The position numbers and the translations under genes were made by a program. Shown here piece after piece: positions 1-9,044 of a stretch of DNA of 64,000 bases (the stretch's first letter is position 1; each line of letters opens with the position of its first letter). Below the pieces are notes generated by a model. That model saw only the letters and a program-made list of their open reading frames with translations, was not told the DNA's origin and made no database searches. Source of the DNA: Plantactinospora endophytica (GTDB taxonomy: Bacteria; Actinomycetota; Actinomycetes; Mycobacteriales; Micromonosporaceae); NCBI RefSeq assembly GCF_016862915.1, contig NZ_BONW01000002.1, forward strand, positions 1-64,000. The letters run 5' to 3'.

Positions 1-11
1 CTGCGTGATGG

Positions 12-1283
12 TCAGACGATCTGGAGTTTGCGCCAGGTGGCGCCGTCCGCCGAGTAGGCCGCCCAGCCGGAACCGAACAGGTCGTAGGCGACGTAGCCGG
101 CGACGGTCCGGTCCAGTCGTTCGACGGTGGGCAGGCTGCCACCGGCCGGCTGGAAGGTGACGCCATCGTCGGCGCTCACGTAGAGCACCCGGTCGGTGCC
201 GGTCACCAGCAGTCGCCCGTCCAGCAGCGGCACCATCGCGCCGGACAGCCCCGTCGGCGGGCCGGACCGGGCCGTCCGGGCGATCCGGGTGAAGGACCGG
301 CCGCCGTCGGTGGAGTGGAAGAGGGCCAGCAGGGTCCGGCCGGTGCCGAGCACCGCCGCGTACGCCTGGCTGCCCAGGCTGGCCACCTCGACCGTACCGG
401 CCGGCACGTCGGATCCGGGCAGTTCCACCGTCCGCCAGTGCGACCCGAGGTCCCGGGTCATCGCCACCGCGGCGGTGCCGTTCCGGACGCCGCCGACCCA
501 CCAGGTGCCGTCGGCGCCGGCCGCCGACGCGACCCAGCAGACGTCGAGGTCGGGACGGCTGGTCGGAGTACCGGCCCGAGCCAGTTCCGGCCGCCAGACC
601 TCCACGGTCAGGTCGCACCGGCCACCGCCCGGCCCGGCCCGGAGCAGGTCGCCCCGGCCTGCCGGAATCGTCGCCGTCCCGGTGCCGGTCCCGGTGACCT
701 GCCAGGTCCGGCCCTCGTCGGTGGAGGCGTACGCCCCGCCGGGAAAGCCGACCAGCAGCCGGCCGCCGGGAAACGCCGTCAGGTCCAGCTCCCGCTGCCC
801 GGCGCTGGTGCCGGGCAGCTCGGTGTACTGCCAGGTCAGGCCGCCGTCCGAGGTCCGGGCCAGGTTGGCCGGGCAGGGCTCGGCCGGCCCGCAGCGGGCC
901 AGCAGGTAGCCGTGGTCGGGATCGACGAACTCGACGTCGGCGATCGTCCCCGGCACGTGGCTGACGGCGGACGCGGTGAGCCCGTTGACGGTGATCCCGG
1001 CCCCGGTGTAGACCGGCCCGCCGGGTGGGGCGTCGGCCACCGGCGGCGGTACCGGGTCGGTGCCGTCGGCCGCCCACGGCCGTACCGGGAGGGTCGCCAC
1101 GAACGCCAGACTGAGCAGGGCCGCGCCGCCCGCCGCGGCGACCGAGTGGCGACGGCGGCGCCGGGCCGCCGCGCGGTCCCGGATCCGGGCCATCGGCGGC
1201 TGGTCGATGTCGTCCAGCAGGGCCGCCCGCCCGGCGGCCAGCCGTGCGTCGAGCGCGGAGCGGGAAGGGTCTCGGTCAGGCAT
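12..1283 (-). CDS. Membrane-anchored Asp-box (BNR) beta-propeller protein, likely sigma-factor partner
   Basis: 423 aa. About 45 cytoplasmic residues ending in an Arg-rich stretch (RRRRRH) precede one membrane segment at roughly residues 47-67, so the rest should lie outside the cell. The outer part carries repeated Asp-box motifs of the S-x-D-x-G-x-T-W type: TSDGGLTW, STDEGRTW, TRDLGSHW, STDGGRSF, SADDGVTF and SADGATW. These are typical of sialidase-like or VPS10-like beta-propellers. No sialidase catalytic residues are evident, so a binding or sensing role is more likely than hydrolysis. The ATG lies 3 bp after the stop of the sigma-factor gene, which implies one transcript. By analogy with sigma/anti-sigma pairs the short cytoplasmic tail could bind the sigma factor, but it shows no recognisable anti-sigma domain, so that role is inferred. 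Confidence 0.8.
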   Translation of the reverse strand: MPDRDPSRSALDARLAAGRAALLDDIDQPPMARIRDRAAARRRRRHSVAAAGGAALLSLAFVATLPVRPWAADGTDPVPPPVADAPPGGPVYTGAGITVNGLTASAVSHVPGTIADVEFVDPDHGYLLARCGPAEPCPANLARTSDGGLTWQYTELPGTSAGQRELDLTAFPGGRLLVGFPGGAYASTDEGRTWQVTGTGTGTATIPAGRGDLLRAGPGGGRCDLTVEVWRPELARAGTPTSRPDLDVCWVASAAGADGTWWVGGVRNGTAAVAMTRDLGSHWRTVELPGSDVPAGTVEVASLGSQAYAAVLGTGRTLLALFHSTDGGRSFTRIARTARSGPPTGLSGAMVPLLDGRLLVTGTDRVLYVSADDGVTFQPAGGSLPTVERLDRTVAGYVAYDLFGSGWAAYSADGATWRKLQIV

Positions 1284-1286
1284 GTC

Positions 1287-1967
1287 TCACCCCGGTCGCA
1301 CCGCCGGCCGTACCCGGGCCGGTGGTTCCGTTCTGGCGGCCATCGGATCCGGCCGGCTGCCCGACAAATCTGTGCTGCTGGAGGTACCTGTCCGGCCACC
1401 CGGTCCGGACGCCCCGGTCCCCGGCGCGGGTTCGCCGGTGCCCCGGTAGTCGCCGAGGTGGGCGGCGAGCGCGGTACGCCCCCGGGACAGCCGGGACTTC
1501 ACCGTGCCGGTCGGTACCCCGAGCAGCAGGGCGATCTCCTCGACCGGCAGGTCGGCGAAGTAGTGCAGGACGATCACCTCCCGATAGCTGACCGGCAGGC
1601 CGGCCAGGGCCTCCCGCAGGTCGGTCCGCTCGGGTCCGGGAGCGGCCTCGACCAGTCGGGTCACCGGACGGTCCCGCAGCAGGATGGTGTCCAGCAGTTG
1701 GCGTCGCCGCCAGCGTCGCCGGACCACGTTGACCGCGACGGTCCGCAGCCACGCCTCGGGGTTGTCCACGTCGGCCAGCCCCTGCGGCCGGGCGATCGCC
1801 CGGGCGAACGCCTCCTGCACCACGTCCTGCGCCTCGGTCAGGTCCGTGGTGAACGCGTAGACCTGCGCGACCAGGCGCCGGTAGCAGGCGTGGTACAGCT
1901 CGCCCATCGCCTCGTCCACCGCGCCCCGGTCGCGTCCGGTGGCGCGTCCGCCCCGTTCCCGTGCCAA
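1287..1967 (-). CDS. SigE-family (ECF-type) RNA polymerase sigma-70 factor
   Basis: Directs RNA polymerase to a specific promoter set. Region 2 is visible in YRRLVAQVYAFTTDLTEAQD and the following VVQEAFARA; region 4 in LPVSYREVIVLHYF followed by the helix-turn-helix VEEIALLLGVPTGTVKSRLS. The C-terminal 45 residues are a Gly/Pro/Ser-rich tail. I chose the TTG at 1967 because GGGGAGGA ends 6 bases upstream of it; this gives 226 aa. A GTG at 2051 (254 aa) and an ATG at 1907 (206 aa) are alternatives, and the core domains are the same in all three. The downstream gene for the membrane propeller protein begins 3 bp after the stop, so the two form an operon. Confidence 0.85.
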   Translation of the reverse strand: MARERGGRATGRDRGAVDEAMGELYHACYRRLVAQVYAFTTDLTEAQDVVQEAFARAIARPQGLADVDNPEAWLRTVAVNVVRRRWRRRQLLDTILLRDRPVTRLVEAAPGPERTDLREALAGLPVSYREVIVLHYFADLPVEEIALLLGVPTGTVKSRLSRGRTALAAHLGDYRGTGEPAPGTGASGPGGRTGTSSSTDLSGSRPDPMAARTEPPARVRPAVRPG

Positions 1968-2075
1968 GCGCTGTCCTCCCCGGCCGGACGGTACGGCGCA
2001 GCCGGCTGCGCCGAAGCCGCCGACCGACTCCGGTTTCAGGGTACGAGTCACCGTGCTGCCAGCCGGTTCCCAGTT

Positions 2076-3430
<1,355 letters not shown>

Positions 3431-3513
3431 GCCCGCCCGACGCCCGGCGGGGCTCGGACCGCCGGGGCAACGGAACGTGGCCGCCGGTCGGCGCGGTGCC
3501 GGCCGGCGGGTGA

Positions 3514-4080
3514 GTGGAGCGGAGTGTGGTTGTCACGGACGGATCGCAGGATCCCGCGACCCCGGTGACCCGGGTCGGGATCGCCGTGGACGTCCCGGAG
3601 CCGTGGTGCGAGTTCCTCACCCGCAGGCGGGCGGAGGCCGGAGACCCGCAGGCCGCGTACGTGCCGGCGCACCTGACGCTGCTCGGGCCGACCGACATAC
3701 CGCTGGCGAGCCTGCCGGCGGTGGAACGGCACCTCGCCGAGGTGGCCGCCGCGCACCGGCCGTACCTGGTGCACCTGCGTGGCACCGGCACCTTCCGGCC
3801 GATCACCGAGGTGGTCTTCGTGGTGGTCGCGGCCGGGATCAGCGAGTGCGAGATGCTCGCCGCGGCGATCGGGCAGGCGCCCGAACTGCGGCGGGAGAGC
3901 CGCTTCCCGTACCACCCGCACATCACGGTCGCCCAGGACGTGGCGCCGGAGGCCCTGGACCGGGTGTACGAGGACCTGGCCGACTTCTCCGCGCTGTTCA
4001 AGGTCGAGAAGTTCACCCTCTTCTCGCACAACGGCGAAGCGCGTTGGCAGCCTCGCCGCGACTTCCCGCTCGGCGGCTGA
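3514..4080 (+). CDS. 2'-5' RNA ligase / 2H phosphoesterase family protein
   Basis: 188 aa. Two H-x-T motifs, HLTLLG near residue 50 and HITVAQ near residue 132, are the paired catalytic motifs of the 2H phosphoesterase superfamily (LigT, cyclic phosphodiesterases). The substrate cannot be told from sequence; RNA 2',3'-cyclic phosphates are the usual assumption. It follows trpS by 83 bp on the same strand. The start is uncertain: GTG at 3514 (used) or GTG at 3526; neither has a strong ribosome site. Confidence 0.85.
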   Translation: MERSVVVTDGSQDPATPVTRVGIAVDVPEPWCEFLTRRRAEAGDPQAAYVPAHLTLLGPTDIPLASLPAVERHLAEVAAAHRPYLVHLRGTGTFRPITEVVFVVVAAGISECEMLAAAIGQAPELRRESRFPYHPHITVAQDVAPEALDRVYEDLADFSALFKVEKFTLFSHNGEARWQPRRDFPLGG

Positions 4081-4121
4081 CCCCGCCGGGACCGTTCAGG
4101 CCGGACCCCGTCGGGAGGTCA

Positions 4122-4173
4122 GAGCAGGGGACTCGTAATCCCCCGGTCGCGGGTTCGGGTCCCGCCCAGGGTG
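4122..4173 (+). pseudogene. 3' half of a tRNA-Thr(CGT), tRNA remnant
   Basis: Bases 4126-4173 fit the tRNA 3' half: anticodon stem 4127-4131/4139-4143, seven-base loop CTCGTAA with anticodon CGT at 4134-4136, five-base variable region, T-arm 4149-4165 with a five-pair stem and loop TTCGGGT, then a 3' acceptor strand and discriminator. GAGC at 4122-4125 matches the 3' strand of a D-stem. Upstream there is no partner for that D-stem strand, the D-arm is several bases short, and only about 5 of 7 acceptor pairs form. I therefore read it as a partial copy. Duplicated tRNA 3' halves are the usual footprint of integrase-mediated insertion or excision at a tRNA gene. Confidence 0.75.
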
Positions 4174-4236
4174 AGTGCTGCGGCGTGCCGTGTCCAGCGG
4201 GCCCCGTGGCGGGTGGTGATGGGCAAGGATGACGGC

Positions 4237-5181
4237 GTGAACGCGTTCGAGCGGGTGGTGTTGCGCGTCGACACGCGGCTGACGGCGTACCGTCGACGGT
4301 CGCCGTGGTTCGACCACCTTGCCCGGGCCGTCGGCCGCTACACCGACGTGCTCGGCGCCCGCCTGGCGGCGGCGATCGCCTACTACGGCTTCTTCGCCGT
4401 CTTCGCCCTCGGCCTGGTGGCGTACGCCGTGCTCGGCGCGTTGCTCGGGGACAGCGCGGAGAGCGGCCAGGTGATCGTCGGCTTCCTCAAGCGGAACCTG
4501 CCGTTCGTCGACCCGGAGCAGATCCGGCAGAGCAGCAGCCGCCCCGGCATCATCGGGCTGATCCTGCTGGCGGTCACCGGGATCGGCTGGGTGGAGTCGA
4601 TCCGCTCCTCGCAGCGCTTGATCCACGGGCTGGCCCAGCATCCGGGCTACATCGTGCTGCGCCAGCTCGTCGACCTGGCCGTACTGCTGGTGATCTTCGT
4701 ACTGCTCGGGCTCTCGGTCGGTGCGGTGGACGCGCTGGAGTCGGTGCTGAGCTGGCTGCTGGGTGCGCGGTCGATCGGGCTCACGATCTGTAGCTGGTTC
4801 CTGGCGTTCCTGATCAACATGCTGCTCGCCTCGGCGCTGCTGCTCGCCGTACCGAGGCTGCGGATGAGCTTCCGGCGCTGGCTGCCGGCGGTCCTGCTGG
4901 TGGCGCTGGGCGTCACGCTGCTGAACTCGGTCGGCCGCTACTACGTGGTGCGCTGGGAGCGGAATCCGGCGTACACGGTGGTGGCCGGCGCTGTCGGCCT
5001 GCTCATCTACCTGTACGTGCTCAACCAGTTGCTGCTGTTCGGAGCGGCGATCGCGGCAACCAGCCACCAGGGGCGGGTCCGGGACCTGACCGGTGCACCA
5101 CACGTGCCCGATCCGGCCCGCCCGGAGCCGGCGTCGACCGAGCCGGATCCGGACACCCCGAGCGGCGGCGGCCGGACGTGA
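4237..5181 (+). CDS. YihY/BrkB family inner-membrane protein
   Basis: 314 aa from the GTG at 4237, chosen because AAGGA lies 7 bases upstream; an ATG at 4219 has no such site. About six hydrophobic segments are present, including IAYYGFFAVFALGLVAYAVL, IIGLILLAVTGIGWV, LAVLLVIFVLLGLSVGAV and LLIYLYVLNQLLLFGAAIAA. Their arrangement matches the YihY/BrkB (former RNase BN) family, a conserved membrane protein whose transport role is not settled. The last 40 residues are a hydrophilic Pro/Asp-rich tail. It starts about 60 bp after the tRNA remnant. Confidence 0.88.
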   Translation: MNAFERVVLRVDTRLTAYRRRSPWFDHLARAVGRYTDVLGARLAAAIAYYGFFAVFALGLVAYAVLGALLGDSAESGQVIVGFLKRNLPFVDPEQIRQSSSRPGIIGLILLAVTGIGWVESIRSSQRLIHGLAQHPGYIVLRQLVDLAVLLVIFVLLGLSVGAVDALESVLSWLLGARSIGLTICSWFLAFLINMLLASALLLAVPRLRMSFRRWLPAVLLVALGVTLLNSVGRYYVVRWERNPAYTVVAGAVGLLIYLYVLNQLLLFGAAIAATSHQGRVRDLTGAPHVPDPARPEPASTEPDPDTPSGGGRT

Positions 5182-5297
5182 CCCGGCGAGGGTGGCTGGG
5201 CGTGCGGCCGGGCGACGGCTGAGCGTGACCGGGCGAGGGGAAAGAGACCAGCGCTGCGATTCGGGCAAAAGCCACTAACGGCACGTGGATCGCCGCG

Positions 5298-5756
5298 ATG
5301 ATGAGTCCCGTGGGCGCACTAGTGACGTTGGAACTGCCGGACGACTCGCCGATCCTCGCCCTGCCCTGGATCATCACCTTCGGGCCGCTGGACGACGACG
5401 AGGAGTGGGAGCCGGTGGTCTGCGGCCCGTACGAGCGCCCGCACGCCCTGGCCCTGGCCGAGTCGGTGGTCGCCGACGAGGAGTTGATGGCGGTGGTCGA
5501 GCCGCTGCTGCCCCGGGTCTCCGCCGAGGAGATCCGGGCGGAGATCGCCGCCGCGCAGATCGCGGCCGAGGCCGAGGACGAGGCGGCGGACCTCGACGAC
5601 ACCAGCATCTACGGCGACTACGAGGACCTCGGCGCCGAGGAGGTGATCGGCGAGAGCGTGCAGGCACCGGCGCAGGCCGGACAGGCGCCGGACCCGACCG
5701 AGGTACGCGCCGGCATCGCCCGGATCGCAGCCATGCTCACCCGCCCCTCCGCCTAA
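5298..5756 (+). CDS. Conserved acidic hypothetical protein
   Basis: 152 aa, strongly acidic, with no membrane segment. The N-terminal half contains a compact hydrophobic block (LALPWIITFGPL) followed by DDDEEWEPVVCGPY. The middle is a helix-prone Ala/Glu stretch (EEIRAEIAAAQIAAEAEDE). I do not recognise a characterised domain. Codon use is typical of neighbouring real genes, which supports it. Start ATG at 5298, or the adjacent ATG at 5301. It converges with the GH13 gene across a long perfect palindrome. Confidence 0.75.
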   Translation: MMSPVGALVTLELPDDSPILALPWIITFGPLDDDEEWEPVVCGPYERPHALALAESVVADEELMAVVEPLLPRVSAEEIRAEIAAAQIAAEAEDEAADLDDTSIYGDYEDLGAEEVIGESVQAPAQAGQAPDPTEVRAGIARIAAMLTRPSA

Positions 5757-5791
5757 GCCGGGCGATCCGATCCGAGAGTGCACGCCGACGA

Positions 5792-5827
5792 GCCGGTGCC
5801 CCGGGAGTGCACTCCCGGGGCACCGGC
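5792..5827. terminator. 36-bp perfect palindrome, probable bidirectional terminator
   Basis: Each half-arm is 18 bases with no mismatch; the core is GGGAGTGCACTCCC. It sits between two convergent stop codons (5756 and 5914) and can fold as a hairpin on either strand. No T-run follows, as is usual for high-GC actinomycete terminators. The symmetrical core could also bind a dimeric protein, but position favours termination. Confidence 0.7.
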
Positions 5828-5913
5828 ACCACCATCCCCTCCACCACAAAGGGGTCGCTGCCCCGGTCGCCCGTCGGCGCGGAGCGCGGCGGACGACCAG
5901 GTCGAAAGAGGGG

Positions 5914-7563
5914 TTACCCCGATACCGGGCGGATGAACCACCCCGCCGCGTCGGTCGGCAGCGGCGCCGGGTCCGCCCCGCCCGAGGGCTGGCTGACCAG
6001 GATCGGAGTGCCGTAGCCGGCCACGTCCACCGGCTCGGCACCGAAGTTGACCACGCAGGTCAGCTCCGCCGTACCGCCCGCCGCCGCGCGACGGAACGCG
6101 AGTACCCCCGGCTCGCCGTCCAGCCAGGTCACCCCGCCCGGATCGGTCGATCCGTCGGTCGGCGCAAGATGCGTGCGGCGCAGTCGCAGCGCCGTCCGGT
6201 ACAGCTCCAGGGTCGAGTCCGGGGCGCCGGTCTGGGCGGCGACCGACAGGGCCCGCCAGGTGGGCGGGGCCGGCAGCCAGGCCGGGGCGCCGCCGTCCGG
6301 ACCGAAGCCGTACGGCGGGACGTCGCCGCTCCACGGCAGCGGTACCCGGCAGCCGTCCCGACTCTCGCCGGTGCGCAGGAACGCCGGATCCTGGCGCAGT
6401 TCGTCGGGGAGGTCGAGCACCTCCGGCAGGCCGAGTTCCTCGCCCTGGTAGAGGTAGACGCTGCCGGGCAGGGCCAGCATCAGCAGGGCTGCCGCACGGG
6501 CCCGGCGCAGCCCGAGCGCGCCGTCGCCGTACCGGGTGACGTGCCGGTGCTTGTCGTGGTTGGAGAGTACCCAGGTGGTCGGGGCGCCGACGATCGCCGA
6601 CTCGGCCAGCGCGGTGTCGATGACCTTGCGGAACGAGTCGGCCGACCAGGTCGCGTCGAGGAAGTCGAAGTTGAACGCCTGGTGCAGCTCGTCCGGCCCG
6701 ATGTAGCGGGCCAGCCGCTGCGGGGTCTCGGCCCACGCCTCGGCGACCGCCATCCGGCCGCCGGGGTAGCTGTCCAGGATGGGGCGCCAGGCCCGGTAGA
6801 TGTCGTGCACCTCGTCCTGGTCGAAGTAGGGCAGCCGACCCCGGCCGAGCAGTTCGACCTGGCGCTCGCCGGGCGGCACGGTCTTGCCGACGTCCGGCAG
6901 CCCTTCCGCCTTGATCATCCCGTGTGCCACGTCGATCCGGAAGCCGTCCACGCCACGGTCGAGCCAGAACCGCAGCACGTCCTCGAACTCGGCGCGTACC
7001 TCGGGGTGCCGCCAGTTCAGGTCGGGCTGGGCCGGGTCGAAGAGGTGCAGGTACCACTGGCCGTCGGGGACCCGGGTCCAGGCCGGGCCACCGAAGATCG
7101 ACTCCCAGTCGTTGGGTGGCAGTCCGCCGTCCGGTCCCCGGCCGTCCCGGAACAGGTACCGGTCCCGTTCGGCCGAGCCGGGCGGGCCGGCCAGGGCGGC
7201 GACGAACCACGGGTGCGCGTCCGAGGTGTGGTTCGGCACGATGTCGACGATGATCCGCAGGCCCAGCGCGTGCGCGTCGGTGATCATGTCGTCGAAGTCG
7301 GCGAGCGTGCCGAAGATCGGGTCCACGTCCCGGTAGTCGGCGACGTCGTAGCCGCCGTCCACCATCGGCGAGCGGTAGAACGGGGTCAGCCAGAGCGCGT
7401 CCACCCCGAGGTCGCGCAGGTACGGCAGTCGACCGCGTACCCCGGCCAGGTCGCCGGTGCCGTCGCCGTCGGCGTCGGCGAAGCTGCGGACGTACACCTG
7501 GTAGACCACCGCGGACTTCCACCAGTCCTCGGCCGGCCGGTGCTGTTCGGGGGGCACGGTCAT
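5914..7563 (-). CDS. GH13 alpha-glucosidase / oligo-1,6-glucosidase type
   Basis: 549 aa. A GH13 (alpha/beta)8 barrel beginning VVYQVYVRSFADADGDGTGD, where the aspartate-rich loop is typical of the alpha-glucosidase/oligoglucosidase subfamily. Catalytic residues are visible: nucleophile Asp in GFRIDVAHG near 206, acid/base Glu in AVAEAWAE near 273 and the third Asp in LSNHDK near 333. There is no signal peptide, so it should split imported maltodextrins in the cytoplasm. The ATG at 7563 has GGAAGA upstream; the reading frame extends further but that part is arginine-rich and unlike GH13. MalR-type motifs lie upstream at 7690-7719. Confidence 0.92.
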   Translation of the reverse strand: MTVPPEQHRPAEDWWKSAVVYQVYVRSFADADGDGTGDLAGVRGRLPYLRDLGVDALWLTPFYRSPMVDGGYDVADYRDVDPIFGTLADFDDMITDAHALGLRIIVDIVPNHTSDAHPWFVAALAGPPGSAERDRYLFRDGRGPDGGLPPNDWESIFGGPAWTRVPDGQWYLHLFDPAQPDLNWRHPEVRAEFEDVLRFWLDRGVDGFRIDVAHGMIKAEGLPDVGKTVPPGERQVELLGRGRLPYFDQDEVHDIYRAWRPILDSYPGGRMAVAEAWAETPQRLARYIGPDELHQAFNFDFLDATWSADSFRKVIDTALAESAIVGAPTTWVLSNHDKHRHVTRYGDGALGLRRARAAALLMLALPGSVYLYQGEELGLPEVLDLPDELRQDPAFLRTGESRDGCRVPLPWSGDVPPYGFGPDGGAPAWLPAPPTWRALSVAAQTGAPDSTLELYRTALRLRRTHLAPTDGSTDPGGVTWLDGEPGVLAFRRAAAGGTAELTCVVNFGAEPVDVAGYGTPILVSQPSGGADPAPLPTDAAGWFIRPVSG

Positions 7564-7689
7564 GCGGGGGTCTTCCGTTCTTCCGGGGCGCGCGGCGGGT
7601 GCCGTCGCGGGCAGAGGCGTGCCGCGCGGACGGCGCTCGGGCGTGCGGGGGAGGGGTCTGGCGGCTCTCAGCAGGATGCCCGGCGGGCT

Positions 7690-7719
7690 CTGCAAGAGTC
7701 AAGCAGTTCTTGCGCAAGA
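7690..7719 (-). promoter_or_regulatory. Candidate MalR operator before the GH13 gene
   Basis: Contains CTGCAAG at 7690-7696 and the 12-bp perfect palindrome TCTTGCGCAAGA at 7708-7719. CTTGCAG/CTGCAAG repeats resemble the motif I recall for the maltose repressor of Streptomyces. The same heptamer occurs before malE. Confidence 0.55.
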
Positions 7720-7745
7720 GGACCGCCCGCAGGCGGCCGGGCCGG

Positions 7746-8849
7746 TCAGACCGGCAGCGCCAGCTCCGTCGTCGGCCGGGGCTCCGCAGCCGGTCCGGAC
7801 GAGGCGCCGGAGACCGGTGCCGGCCGCTCGGCCATCCCGGGTACGACGGCCGTCGAGCCGCGTACCACCAGCTCGGGCCGGAAGATGTACTCGGAGTGCG
7901 GTGCCGCGTGCCCGTGGATCTCGTCGACCAGGGCGCGTACCGCCGCCACCGCCATCGCGATCACCGGCTGCCGCATGGTGGTCAGCGGCGGATCGGTGAA
8001 GGCCATCAGCGGGGAGTCGTCGTAGCCGACCACGGAGAGGTCGGCCGGTACGGACAGGCCGCGCTGCCGGGCCGCCCGGATCGCACCCAGCGCCATCAGG
8101 TCGGAGCCGCAGACCAGGCCGGTCACGCCCCGGTCGAGCAGCCGGGCGGCGGCGACCTCGCCACCCTCCACACCGAACAGGGACAGCTCGGCGAGCTCGT
8201 CCAGCTCCGCGTCGGGGAGCCCGACCAGCCGCTTCATCGCCGCCTTGAAGCCGGCCACCTTGCGCTGCACCGGCACGAACCGTCCCGGCCCGGTGAGCAG
8301 GCCGATCCGCCGGTGGCCGAGCGCGACGAGGTGGGCCACGGCCAGCTCGCCGGCCTCCCGGTCGTCGCAGGAGACGAAGGGCGCCGGGACCCCCGGGACG
8401 TACCCGTTGACCAGCACGATCGGCAGCGGCCGGGCGATCAGTGTGCGGTAGCGCGCCGGGTCGGCGGAGGTGTCGGCGTGCAGTCCGGAGACGAAGACGA
8501 TCCCGGAGACCTGCCGGTCCAGCAGCATCTCGACGTACTCGTCCTCGGTGACCCCGCCGGGGGTCTGGGTGCAGAGCACCGAGGTGTAGCCCGCCTGTGC
8601 CAGCCCCGACTCGACGACCTGGGCGAAGGCCGGGAAGATCGGGTTCTCCAGCTCCGGCACCACCAGCCCGACCAGGCCGGCGCTGCGCTTGCGCAGCCGG
8701 GCGGGGCGCTCGTAGCCGAGCACGTCGAGCGCGGTGAGTACGGCCTGCCGGGTCTCCGGCGCCACCCCGGGGCGGTCGTTGAGCACCCGCGACACCGTGG
8801 CCTCGCTTACTTCGGCCTGTTGGGCGATGTCGGCCAGTCGTGCACGCAT
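7746..8849 (-). CDS. LacI-family transcriptional repressor, MalR-like
   Basis: 367 aa. An N-terminal lambda-repressor-like helix-turn-helix (LADIAQQAEVSEATVSRVLN) and hinge are followed by a periplasmic-binding-protein-like sugar-sensing domain from about residue 60 (GLVGLVVPELENPIFPAF). It lies divergent from malEFG and upstream of one GH13 gene, so it should repress the maltodextrin genes until sugar is present. Likely binding sites are 8878-8924 and 7690-7719; the first also covers its own promoter, implying autoregulation. A rare specificity such as trehalose or another alpha-glucoside cannot be excluded. Confidence 0.9.
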   Translation of the reverse strand: MRARLADIAQQAEVSEATVSRVLNDRPGVAPETRQAVLTALDVLGYERPARLRKRSAGLVGLVVPELENPIFPAFAQVVESGLAQAGYTSVLCTQTPGGVTEDEYVEMLLDRQVSGIVFVSGLHADTSADPARYRTLIARPLPIVLVNGYVPGVPAPFVSCDDREAGELAVAHLVALGHRRIGLLTGPGRFVPVQRKVAGFKAAMKRLVGLPDAELDELAELSLFGVEGGEVAAARLLDRGVTGLVCGSDLMALGAIRAARQRGLSVPADLSVVGYDDSPLMAFTDPPLTTMRQPVIAMAVAAVRALVDEIHGHAAPHSEYIFRPELVVRGSTAVVPGMAERPAPVSGASSGPAAEPRPTTELALPV

Positions 8850-8877
8850 GGCCGCACTTTAACTTATCCGGCAAGTT

Positions 8878-8924
8878 CTTGCGAAGGGTGCTGCAAGCCC
8901 TTCCATTGGCTGCAACGTCTTGCT
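8878..8924. promoter_or_regulatory. Candidate MalR operator cluster in the malR-malE intergenic region
   Basis: Related half-sites crowd this stretch: CTTGC at 8878-8882, CTGCAAG at 8891-8897, CTGCAAC at 8910-8916 and CTTGCT at 8919-8924. The first pair forms an inverted repeat (CTTGC, 10 bases, GCAAG). The cluster lies between the divergent repressor and malE starts. Confidence 0.55.
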
Positions 8925-9044
8925 AACGTCCCGGCAACACGCACCCCTGATACCTGGTAACACGCACCCCCGACACGCGTACCCAGCACCCCCACCGGTC
9001 GGGTAGCCCCGTCCCCCGGGCCGACCATGACGACAGGAGTTCCG

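Noticed and set aside
12-1283. Secreted sialidase
   Set aside because: Asp boxes are structural; no N-terminal RIP/FRIP motif or catalytic Arg triad was seen.
4105-4173. Intact tRNA-Thr gene
   Set aside because: No D-stem partner, short D-arm and two unpaired acceptor positions; called a remnant instead.
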